Of a DNA stretch of 58,766 bases, positions 52,109-58,766 are shown in pieces (within the stretch, counting starts at the first letter, position 1; every line of letters begins with the position of its first letter). The DNA is taken from NCBI GenBank assembly GCA_902763805.1, contig CACWTN010000011.1, positions 1-58,766 of the forward strand. The letters run 5' to 3'. A program made the position numbers and the translations under genes. Source of the DNA: an uncultured bacterium. Its GTDB lineage: Bacteria; Cyanobacteriota; Vampirovibrionia; Gastranaerophilales; Gastranaerophilaceae. The notes under the pieces were generated by a model. It worked only from the letters and a program-made list of their open reading frames with translations, was not told where the DNA came from and ran no database searches.

Positions 52109-52151
52109 ATGTCGTATAATATAAATATATAATGTCGTATTTTATAAATAT
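52109..52151 (+). promoter_or_regulatory. Direct-repeat operator and promoter of the AbiE pair
   Basis: Two 20-base near-identical units, at 52109-52128 and 52132-52151, each beginning ATGTCGTAT and ending TATAAATAT, lie 23 bases apart. TATAAT (52115-52120) is inside the first unit. Such arrangement suits antitoxin autorepression. Confidence 0.6.
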
Positions 52152-52166
52152 AAAAGTGAGAAAACT

Positions 52167-52607
52167 ATGCCAATATCAGATATTTTAGAAAAAAGAATCC
52201 AATATCGTATAAAGAAGTCAAAGAACTTCGTATTTATGCTGCCGGATTTTTTGGATTTGTCTGATAGAGATCAAGTCATGCGAGCATTACGCAAACTTAT
52301 CGCAAAAAATCTGATTATGAAAGTTGGGCAGGGTGTTTATGTAAAAGCAAAAGAATCAAAACTGACAGGTAAAATTATCCCGCAAATTGATTTGGCTGAC
52401 ATTGGTAAGGCTGTAGCTCAAAAACTCAATATTAAGGTTCTGCCAAGCCGTTATGAACTGTGGTATAATGAAGGTAAGACAACACAAGTCCCAAGCGGAA
52501 AAGTTATCGCAATAAAAGGCACAATTATAAGGAAAATCGGATTTAACGGAGTTTATATAGTTTATGAAACCGTCAGAAACAAAGAAAAATATTATAAATA
52601 TAGTTAA
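52167..52607 (+). CDS. AbiEi-family type IV antitoxin
   Basis: A 146-residue protein. The N-terminus folds as a winged helix (DRDQVMRALRKLIAKNLIMKVGQGVYVKA, about 36-64, a typical DNA-binding element), then a DUF6088-like core (VLPSRYELWYNEGKTTQ, then GKVIAIKGTII). It overlaps the toxin gene by 44 bases, the usual way these genes are coupled. AbiEi represses its promoter and neutralises the nucleotidyltransferase toxin. Confidence 0.85.
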   Translation: MPISDILEKRIQYRIKKSKNFVFMLPDFLDLSDRDQVMRALRKLIAKNLIMKVGQGVYVKAKESKLTGKIIPQIDLADIGKAVAQKLNIKVLPSRYELWYNEGKTTQVPSGKVIAIKGTIIRKIGFNGVYIVYETVRNKEKYYKYS

Positions 52608-53499
52608 TGACTATTCTCAAGAATTTGGCATAGCTCCGCAATTTGTTGAAAAAGATTATTATGTCGTTAAGGTTTTATCCGAAATCAGCAAAATTAATTA
52701 CCCTGATTTGAAAGTTGTTTTTTCGGGCGGAACTTGTTTATCAAAAGCATATAATAAAATTCAAAGATTTTCCGAAGATATTGATTTTAGAATCCATATA
52801 AATAAATCTTTTACAAGAGCAGAAAAGAAAGCTTTCTGTAATTTTATATTAGAAAAACTTGATAACAAAGAAGATTATCATATCATTCTGGAATCAATTA
52901 AAAAGGGTAATGAGAATAACTTCTTTAGCTTTGAAATTGAATATGCAAAATTGTATGAAGGTTCAAATTTAAGACCAAATATAAAAGCAGAATTTACATT
53001 TGAGAATTTGATTCTACCAAGTACAGAGTGTAAAATATCTTCTTTTATCGGCAAATTTATTAATGAAGAACCGATTAAAGTTAATTGCATCCAGCCGATT
53101 GAAGTTATTGCAAATAAATTCAGCGCTTTAATGTGGCGGGTTTTTATTAAAGATAGAACAAAACCGCTGCATTCAAAAGAAAATGACCCGACCATTGTAA
53201 GACACTTACACGATATTGTTGCATTGGAGGATGTACTTTATCTTTATACAAAAGATTTTGTTAATCTTTTGCAAAAATCTTTTGAAGCCGACAAAGGTCG
53301 CGGTGGTTTAGATAATAATTACACCTTACTTGAATTTATGAGAATTACTCTTGATAAATTATCAGAAGATAAAGTTTATAAAAAAGAGTATACTGATTTT
53401 GTCAGTTCAATGAGTTATGCGAAAGATTCTGAAATTATAACTTTTGAAAAAGCTATAAAGTGCTGCAACAAAATATATAATTTCATTGTAAATATATAA
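52564..53499 (+). CDS. AbiEii-family nucleotidyltransferase toxin
   Basis: A 311-residue protein: SGGTCLSKAY (54-63) and FSEDIDFRI (69-77) make the GGTxLSK and ExDxD nucleotidyltransferase motifs; EVIANKFSALMWR provides a conserved Lys/Arg helix. Such enzymes transfer nucleotides to tRNA or other targets and give phage resistance by halting growth. Paired with the preceding antitoxin. Confidence 0.9.
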   Translation: MKPSETKKNIINIVNDYSQEFGIAPQFVEKDYYVVKVLSEISKINYPDLKVVFSGGTCLSKAYNKIQRFSEDIDFRIHINKSFTRAEKKAFCNFILEKLDNKEDYHIILESIKKGNENNFFSFEIEYAKLYEGSNLRPNIKAEFTFENLILPSTECKISSFIGKFINEEPIKVNCIQPIEVIANKFSALMWRVFIKDRTKPLHSKENDPTIVRHLHDIVALEDVLYLYTKDFVNLLQKSFEADKGRGGLDNNYTLLEFMRITLDKLSEDKVYKKEYTDFVSSMSYAKDSEIITFEKAIKCCNKIYNFIVNI

Positions 53500-53508
53500 T
53501 TAAAAGTG

Positions 53509-53536
53509 TTGTCAACTACTTAACCCTTCTTAATAT
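53509..53536 (+). promoter_or_regulatory. Promoter of the Hachiman operon
   Basis: TTGTCA (53509-53514), a 16-base spacer and TAATAT (53531-53536). Confidence 0.45.
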
Positions 53537-53542
53537 TTTTAT

Positions 53543-53580
53543 ATTCTCTTTGTAAACATGATAAAATTAACAAAGAGAAT
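53543..53580 (+). promoter_or_regulatory. Inverted repeat upstream of hamA
   Basis: ATTCTCTTTGT (53543-53553) and its exact complement (53570-53580) flank a 16-base AT-rich spacer. It begins just after the -10 and could be an operator or leader hairpin. Confidence 0.6.
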
Positions 53581-53615
53581 GTTTGCAACTATTACATTTA
53601 ATTACAAAAAAAATC

Positions 53616-54635
53616 ATGAGTAGAGAAGATAACATAAAAACTTTACAACAGTTAGAAAATTATATTCCTGAATTAATCAATGTTCAATCTTTTGATGAAT
53701 CTTTGGCTGCATGTTTGGCAAATATATTTCAAATAACCGAAAATAAAGATAGTATCATTCTCAACGATATTAATACAAATATTTATTCATATTGCTTAAA
53801 ACCAAATAGAAATTCAACAAACTATTGTTATGAAGAGTTAGCAAATATTTTATTCAAACACATTATTCAATATACAATACCAAGGTCAGAAATCGAAAAA
53901 GCACAAGAACAAAAGAATGTATCATATATAATTGAGCTTGAAGCAAAAGCAAAAAGAAGATTTGTGACTTATTGGGAAAAAAGGAAACAAATATTAAAAC
54001 AAGAAAATATTGATGACGAAAGTATTACAAAAAGTGGTGAGGGAGGAGAAGAGCTTTTATTTTTGCTTGCAGAACAAATTTTAGGATTACCACAAGCTTT
54101 ATGTAAAATGAATTTTAAAACATCAGGAGCTGTTCATTTCCATGGGACAGATGGAATTCATATCGGACTTACTGAAGATAATTCTAAACTCGCTTTGTAT
54201 TATTCTGAGGTTAAAGTTTATCAAAACATTAATACAGCAATAAAAAAATGTTTAGAAAGCCTTGCTCCGTTATTAAAGAGAGATGAAAAAGAAAAATTCG
54301 AATTAGATTTATTAAGCTCAAATATAGATATTGGAAATAATCCAGAAATAACAAATAAACTGAAAGAATATTTTAATCCAGATAGAGTAGAAAACATAGA
54401 ATTAACCGAAGTAAGAGGATTATGTTTAATTGCTTTTGATGAAAAAAAATATAATGGTTATGAATTTAAACAAAATGCTAAAAATATTATGCCAGAAGTT
54501 TCAAATTGGATAGAGGCATTTCAAAAAGAAAAAATTAATAACAACATAAAAGATGTTGTTATTAATGTATTTTTTATTCCAATGACCTGTGTTGATACTT
54601 TCAGGGAAACTTTTAAAAATAAGATAGGTGGATAG
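53616..54635 (+). CDS. hamA: Hachiman protein HamA (DUF1837-type nuclease)
   Basis: A 339-residue protein with the DUF1837 signature: SGEGGEELLFLLAEQILGLPQ (about 140-160), then GTDGIHIG (177-184) and YSEVKVY (196-202), which place Asp179, Glu198 and Lys200 as a PD-(D/E)xK nuclease site. In Hachiman, HamA is held inactive by HamB and cleaves DNA when HamB senses DNA lesions. The ATG at 53616 is the first in frame after the operator; an upstream TTG (53583) has a weak ribosome site and remains possible. hamB begins three bases downstream. Confidence 0.85.
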   Translation: MSREDNIKTLQQLENYIPELINVQSFDESLAACLANIFQITENKDSIILNDINTNIYSYCLKPNRNSTNYCYEELANILFKHIIQYTIPRSEIEKAQEQKNVSYIIELEAKAKRRFVTYWEKRKQILKQENIDDESITKSGEGGEELLFLLAEQILGLPQALCKMNFKTSGAVHFHGTDGIHIGLTEDNSKLALYYSEVKVYQNINTAIKKCLESLAPLLKRDEKEKFELDLLSSNIDIGNNPEITNKLKEYFNPDRVENIELTEVRGLCLIAFDEKKYNGYEFKQNAKNIMPEVSNWIEAFQKEKINNNIKDVVINVFFIPMTCVDTFRETFKNKIGG

Positions 54636-54638
54636 AGT

Positions 54639-57248
54639 ATGATTGATATTTGTCTGGACCTATCTTTAGAGATTATTAAAAGTAAAAATTTTAATACAGA
54701 ATATAAAAAATTATGCTTAAATCTAGCCGTTGAACAAATTAGAACTGTTCCTGGTTTTACTTCATTCAATATTGATAAATGTAATTTACATTATCTGCTA
54801 AAATGCGCTAATATATTTTCAAAAACAAATAATAATGATTTGAAGGAGAAAGCCTTAAGAATTGCTCAATTTACATTTGAATATGGAAATGAAACAGAAA
54901 AAGAATATGCATATATTATTGTTAGCACATTAGTTAATGAACCCTCCATTAATTTGGCAAAAAAGAATAATTTACTTGGTAATAATATAGAGTATTATTT
55001 ACCACTGAAATTATCTCTACAAATGTTAGAAATAGAAAATAGATATTCTTATGAAAATGGAAATGCGAATATAGTTTGCAATCCGTTTCAAAAAAGATTT
55101 ATTGATAGTGTAACGAACTCTGATTTAAAAATTCTTTCAATTTCAGCCCCAACATCGTCTGGAAAATCATATATAGTTTTACAATGGCTTATTAAAAATT
55201 TAGAATTGGAAAACAGTAATAAAGTAAATATTGCAATTATCGTCCCTACAAGGGCATTAATCAATCAATATGAAAGAGACTTGAATCAAAAATTGAAAAG
55301 CAATATAGATAAAGTTCATATTGAAACTATGCCCTTTCATAATGGAAATATTCTAAATAAAAATAAAACAATATATATTTTTACTCAAGAAAGAATGAAT
55401 GCTTTTATAAATAAAAATTTAAGTATAAAATTTAAGATTTTATTCGTTGATGAAGCACAAAAAATAGGTGATGGTCATAGAGGTGTTCTATTAGAAAGCA
55501 TAATAGAGAAAATTAAAAATACTAGCAATTCTACGAAAATTATCTTTACAAGTCCATTTGTAAAAAATCCCCAAAGTATATATCCAGATACCGAAATTTT
55601 AAAAGATAGTTTAATGACCATAAATCAAAACTTTTTTAAGATCGAAAAAATTAAAGGAAAACCATTAATTTGGAATGTATCTTTAATATATAATGAAGAT
55701 TTAATAACAATTGGTCAAATACAACTTGATGCTAAAATAAGTAGTTCTTCTGTCCCAGCTATAGTTTCAAAGTTTGTTAAAACCCTGACTGGTGGAAATA
55801 ACAATGGAAATTTGATATATGCAAATTATCCATCTAATGCTGAAGACATTGCAGAACAGTTATATACAAATTCTGACTATGACGTTAAAGATAATGAAGA
55901 AATTCAAAAGTTAATTATATTATGCAAAGAAATTGTACATAAAGATTTTAATTTAATAAAATATTTAGAAAGAGGAATAGCTTTTCATTATGGCAGTATG
56001 CCACAACTCATAAGAGCAAAAATTGAAGAACTGTTTAATGCAAAAATTATAAAGTATTTAATTTGTACATCAACACTATTAGAAGGCGTTAACCTTTCAT
56101 GTAAAAATATTTTTATTAAAAATCCAAGAAGATCTAGAAAAACAAAAATGTCAGTTCCTGATGTTTTCAATCTGGTTGGGCGTGCTGGTAGATTAGGAAA
56201 AGAGTTTTATGGCAATATATTTTATATTGACTGGGATGAAGCTCCTTTAAAAATGGAAGATGCTATAGTTGAAAGAACTATTCATAAAATTTTGCATAAA
56301 AATTTTAACGAAATTATTAATGCATTAGATGATGATTTTAATAATTTAGAATTAGAAGATAAAGATATCAAGGATAGCATTGAAGCGACTTTAGGATATT
56401 TGTATACACAATTTATAAAGCTTGGAGATATTCGAAAGAACAGAGAGGTTCAAGGTGTTTATTCTTCTCAACAAATAGAAGAACTAAATCAAGCTTTGTT
56501 ACGCTATACACAAAAAATAAAAATACCCAAAGAAATATTAGAAAAGCATCCGGTTATATATCATTATTCTATGCAAAAACTACTAGAATATTTTGAATCA
56601 AGACATCCTGATAAGCCTGAAGAGTATTTACTAAATTTGAAAGATAAAAACAAGATGTCAGAATCAATATATAGATTTCTTAACCGAATGAACAAATGCT
56701 TCAATACCGGTATATCTGGAGACAAATTTACCTGGTATATTGCATTTCTAATTAAACATTGGATCACTTTTCAAAATTTAAGTGTCATAATAAATCTTAG
56801 ATACAAAAAATACAAAGAAATAGATAAGGACATAAAAATATCTATAAGAAAAAGTTTTAAAGATATTGATGATTATGCACGATACCTAATTCCAAAACTC
56901 TTAAGTTGTTATATAGATGTATTGAATTTTTATTTAGAACAAAATGGATATAACGATTTAATTTATAACGATGATGATATTGAAATGTTACTAGAATACG
57001 GTATTGACAATAAAACTCAAAAATCAATGATTACATTAGGATTATCCCGTGCTACAATCATAAAATTATTTGAAATTGTAACAGAGGCAGAAGAATTTTT
57101 GCTTGATAATATAGATATGGACGAAATACAAGTATTAAAATGGTTGAATACAAATATCATATATATAAAATCCAATAAAAAAATTTCAGAACTATTAATT
57201 GAAGAGATTGATAATATTCTTTTAAAGTATAAATCAGTACTTATATAG
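54639..57248 (+). CDS. hamB: Hachiman helicase HamB
   Basis: An 869-residue superfamily 2 helicase. Walker A APTSSGKS (170-177), Walker B FVDEAQ (269-274, DEAQ in place of DEAH), the Ib-type TQERM, a STLLEGVNL motif (about 485) and LVGRAGRLG (motif VI, about 509-517). The first 130 residues are helical and may bind HamA. It translocates on damaged or exposed DNA and controls HamA. It ends shortly before the right repeat. Confidence 0.88.
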   Translation: MIDICLDLSLEIIKSKNFNTEYKKLCLNLAVEQIRTVPGFTSFNIDKCNLHYLLKCANIFSKTNNNDLKEKALRIAQFTFEYGNETEKEYAYIIVSTLVNEPSINLAKKNNLLGNNIEYYLPLKLSLQMLEIENRYSYENGNANIVCNPFQKRFIDSVTNSDLKILSISAPTSSGKSYIVLQWLIKNLELENSNKVNIAIIVPTRALINQYERDLNQKLKSNIDKVHIETMPFHNGNILNKNKTIYIFTQERMNAFINKNLSIKFKILFVDEAQKIGDGHRGVLLESIIEKIKNTSNSTKIIFTSPFVKNPQSIYPDTEILKDSLMTINQNFFKIEKIKGKPLIWNVSLIYNEDLITIGQIQLDAKISSSSVPAIVSKFVKTLTGGNNNGNLIYANYPSNAEDIAEQLYTNSDYDVKDNEEIQKLIILCKEIVHKDFNLIKYLERGIAFHYGSMPQLIRAKIEELFNAKIIKYLICTSTLLEGVNLSCKNIFIKNPRRSRKTKMSVPDVFNLVGRAGRLGKEFYGNIFYIDWDEAPLKMEDAIVERTIHKILHKNFNEIINALDDDFNNLELEDKDIKDSIEATLGYLYTQFIKLGDIRKNREVQGVYSSQQIEELNQALLRYTQKIKIPKEILEKHPVIYHYSMQKLLEYFESRHPDKPEEYLLNLKDKNKMSESIYRFLNRMNKCFNTGISGDKFTWYIAFLIKHWITFQNLSVIINLRYKKYKEIDKDIKISIRKSFKDIDDYARYLIPKLLSCYIDVLNFYLEQNGYNDLIYNDDDIEMLLEYGIDNKTQKSMITLGLSRATIIKLFEIVTEAEEFLLDNIDMDEIQVLKWLNTNIIYIKSNKKISELLIEEIDNILLKYKSVLI

Positions 57249-57426
57249 GTTTATTCCCTGATAATTCCCTGTTAGGTTGTTTAGGGAATTTGGGGAAGAG
57301 AACTTTACAAACAAAGGGGTTGCCATTATAATAAACGTACCGAATCCCTGAATTTTTAAAAAATAACCCTGTAAAAACGGTGGTATCAAGGAATTGACAA
57401 GAGAATATTGCTGGGAGGACTAAATC
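57249..57426. other. Gap after hamB, no gene seen
   Basis: AT-rich stretch with a hairpin GGAGGA / TCCTCC at about 57414-57430 next to the repeat. No integrase and no tRNA-like fold. Confidence 0.5.
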
Positions 57427-57495
57427 CTCCACCAAAGAGGGGGTATAAGCCCTTTCTTTGGTGGAGATAAGAAGACAAAAGAAACCTTTCAGGTT
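57427..57495 (+). repeat. Right direct repeat of the defence island
   Basis: 69 bases matching 50157-50225 with one mismatch. Left of it the sequence does not match the tmRNA body, so only the CTCCACCA tail of tmRNA is shared. Confidence 0.85.
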
Positions 57496-57532
57496 GTATT
57501 TTTTTGTCCGTTTTGACGATAAGCAAAGCAAA

Positions 57533-57558
57533 GTAGGTTGGGCATACTTGCCCAACAA
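57533..57558 (-). repeat. Palindromic GTTGGGCA repeat, copy 2 (inverted)
   Basis: The reverse complement of the core of copies 1 and 3. Confidence 0.75.
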
Positions 57559-57686
57559 CATTGAATTGTAGCGGTCGGAATACGATTGAAAATCTGAATT
57601 TCAAACTACTCCAAAAGTGACTTTTCGTGGACTTTTTTACTCATTTTTTGCACTATTCTTGCACCCTATTGCACAAAATTGCACCC

Positions 57687-57725
57687 AAAAGTTATTGTTG
57701 GGCAAGTATGCCCAACCTACAAGCT
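57687..57725 (+). repeat. Palindromic GTTGGGCA repeat, copy 3
   Basis: Matches 50462-50500 with one mismatch. It is the last shared block on the right edge of the island. Confidence 0.8.
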
Positions 57726-57741
57726 GTTTTATACATTTATC

Positions 57742-58182
57742 CTAAAGAGCATGTTTTAATAATGCTTTCTCGTCACGAGTACCCTGTTCAAACCATCTGC
57801 TCTCAAATATTCTCTCAGGCATAGGTACAAAATCTTGCATATCAAAGGCTGGTTCACCTACCAAGTGGTTTTTCAATAAATCTATTCCTGAAGAATATTC
57901 ATCACCCACTAAAACAATTTTGTTGTCAATTGCGAGAGCTTTGTTCTTTACCGTACAACCAAGAACACCCTCTGTTTTTTTAGATTTTATATGTGCAATT
58001 TTTCCTCCAATTTTTTCCAAATACCCTAATAGAATATCTAACATTGGAATTCCTGCTGCACCATAAGTTTCTCTTGCTCCTTTTGCCATAGAAACAATTT
58101 CTTTTTCTGAAAATTTTGCGGTAAAATTCTGTCTGTTTGAAGTATTGTAATTGTTATTGTTTTGAATTCTTTGTACTTGCAT
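57742..58182 (-). CDS. Small lineage-type protein, unknown function
   Basis: A 146-residue protein. The N-terminus (QNNNNYNTSNRQNFTAKF) is a low-complexity tag like that of other small proteins attributed to Gastranaerophilales, followed by a helical and mixed region with ESRWFEQGTRDEKALLKHAL at the C-terminus. GAAGGAAT lies upstream of the ATG. No family recognised. It is outside the island's right repeat. Confidence 0.65.
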   Translation of the reverse strand: MQVQRIQNNNNYNTSNRQNFTAKFSEKEIVSMAKGARETYGAAGIPMLDILLGYLEKIGGKIAHIKSKKTEGVLGCTVKNKALAIDNKIVLVGDEYSSGIDLLKNHLVGEPAFDMQDFVPMPERIFESRWFEQGTRDEKALLKHAL

Positions 58183-58253
58183 TTTATTTTATTCCTTCTA
58201 CTTTCGCATGCTATATCATATTATAAAACCCGTAATAATAAAATTTGCTATCT

Positions 58254-58282
58254 AAAAAACAGGAAGTGAAAAATCACTTCCT
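58254..58282 (-). terminator. Terminator after the 58298 gene
   Basis: AGGAAGTGA with TCACTTCCT (58261-58282), followed on the minus strand by a T6 run. Confidence 0.85.
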
Positions 58283-58297
58283 ATTTTTCAAATTACC

Positions 58298-58744
58298 CTA
58301 ACCTACCATTTCAATCCAACTGTTATCAGATATTAATTCGCCTGTCGGATTTCTTTTTACAATAGTGGTTTCTAATTTGCCGTTAGGGTATAGGTCTTGA
58401 TAGTATTTGATTTGTCCGTTATCTTGTGTGAATGTTCTGCGTAATACTCTTTCAAGATGTGAATAATTTTTACCCTCATAAGGCACTTCTACATGCACCT
58501 TTCTGATTTTGTAATCGGTTAGTTTTTCGGGATTAATTTCACCGGCTGTAATCATATTATTTAGTTTTGAGCCGACAACACCCCAAACTCCGTCTTTGGG
58601 TACTCTGCGTTTTGGCAAGATTTTTTCAGATAAATATTTTAATGCAGCTTTACTGCTTTCTATACACCCTTTGGAATGTTCTGCATCCATTAAAGCCGTA
58701 TAATAACTAATGCTACGACCGAATGACACTTTGTTGTTTGTCAT
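58298..58744 (-). CDS. Small lineage-type protein, unknown function
   Basis: A 148-residue protein starting MTNNKVSFGRSISYYTALMD, a tag similar in style to the preceding protein. The middle is basic (KILPKRRVPKDG); the end has beta strands (QIKYYQDLYPNGKLETTIVKR) like a short repeat. No family recognised. Its upstream region lies beyond the window. Confidence 0.6.
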   Translation of the reverse strand: MTNNKVSFGRSISYYTALMDAEHSKGCIESSKAALKYLSEKILPKRRVPKDGVWGVVGSKLNNMITAGEINPEKLTDYKIRKVHVEVPYEGKNYSHLERVLRRTFTQDNGQIKYYQDLYPNGKLETTIVKRNPTGELISDNSWIEMVG

Positions 58745-58766
58745 AGGTTTTGATTTGTAATTAGAA

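Noticed and set aside
57405..57440. A second tRNA or tmRNA 3' end at the right repeat
   Set aside because: Only CTCCACCA is shared; no T-arm precedes it and the flanking GGAGGA/TCCTCC hairpin differs.
1..58766. CRISPR array
   Set aside because: No run of regularly spaced identical repeats was found.
1..58766. tRNA or rRNA genes
   Set aside because: No cloverleaf or rRNA-like stretch was recognised apart from tmRNA; short TpsiC-like matches lack partner arms.

Overview
The window looks like chromosome from a non-photosynthetic relative of Cyanobacteria, most likely Candidatus Gastranaerophilales (Vampirovibrionia/Melainabacteria). The evidence is low GC, an F-type ATP synthase cluster in the cyanobacterial order a-c-b'-b-delta-alpha-gamma without beta or epsilon, a cluster resembling Ycf46, Ycf35 and DUF2997, no photosynthesis genes, anaerobe-type functions (flavodiiron protein with rubredoxin, an NrdG-like radical SAM activase), and small proteins with N-termini like NFTAKF or VSFGR that I associate with this group. 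The placement is inference.

Layout. 1-11.0 kb: part of a prophage-like region, mostly minus strand: portal, scaffold, major capsid, a decoration-like protein and a head-tail adaptor-like protein. Between portal and scaffold lies a cargo patch: a flavodoxin, an M23 peptidase, a frameshifted papain-fold (Tox-PL-like) toxin and two paralogous exported proteins, all woven together by duplications. Upstream are an M48 peptidase, a GNAT-like protein and two small phage-like genes. 11.4-14.4 kb: an alcohol dehydrogenase-family enzyme and uvrB. 14.6-20.8 kb: a fatty-acid synthesis operon (miaA, fabH, fabD, fabG, acpP, fabF) with two uncharacterised small genes embedded. 20.8-25.0 kb: envelope or exported proteins of unknown role (TPR/NHL, WG repeat, a glycine-rich membrane protein, two small lineage-type proteins). 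25.2-32.2 kb: a NarL-type response regulator, an LptF/LptG permease, then a tight run of uncharacterised genes leading into radical SAM, Ycf46-like, Ycf35-like and DUF2997 genes. 32.3-37.4 kb: the ATP synthase operon. 37.5-40.1 kb (minus strand): speE, HIT, ankyrin, rnhA, HEAT. 40.3-47.3 kb: HEAT-like protein, ruvX, DUF1292, a Clp N-domain-only protein, tilS, hpt, flavodiiron protein, rubredoxin. 47.5-50.2 kb: clpP, clpX and ssrA (tmRNA), so the tagging RNA sits beside the protease that degrades tagged proteins. 50.2-57.5 kb: an AT-rich defence island between direct repeats at the 3' end of tmRNA, with a membrane protein of unknown function, an AbiE-type toxin-antitoxin pair and a Hachiman (HamA-HamB) pair. 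57.7-58.7 kb: two small lineage-type proteins.

The most interesting points are the broken toxin with flanking exported paralogues inside phage morphogenesis genes, a second copy of the tmRNA 5' end in what looks like the tmRNA leader, the repeat-bounded AbiE plus Hachiman island, and the radical SAM/Ycf46/Ycf35/DUF2997 operon with three copies of an undescribed domain upstream of it. Nothing here was tested by database search; family names come from motif recognition.
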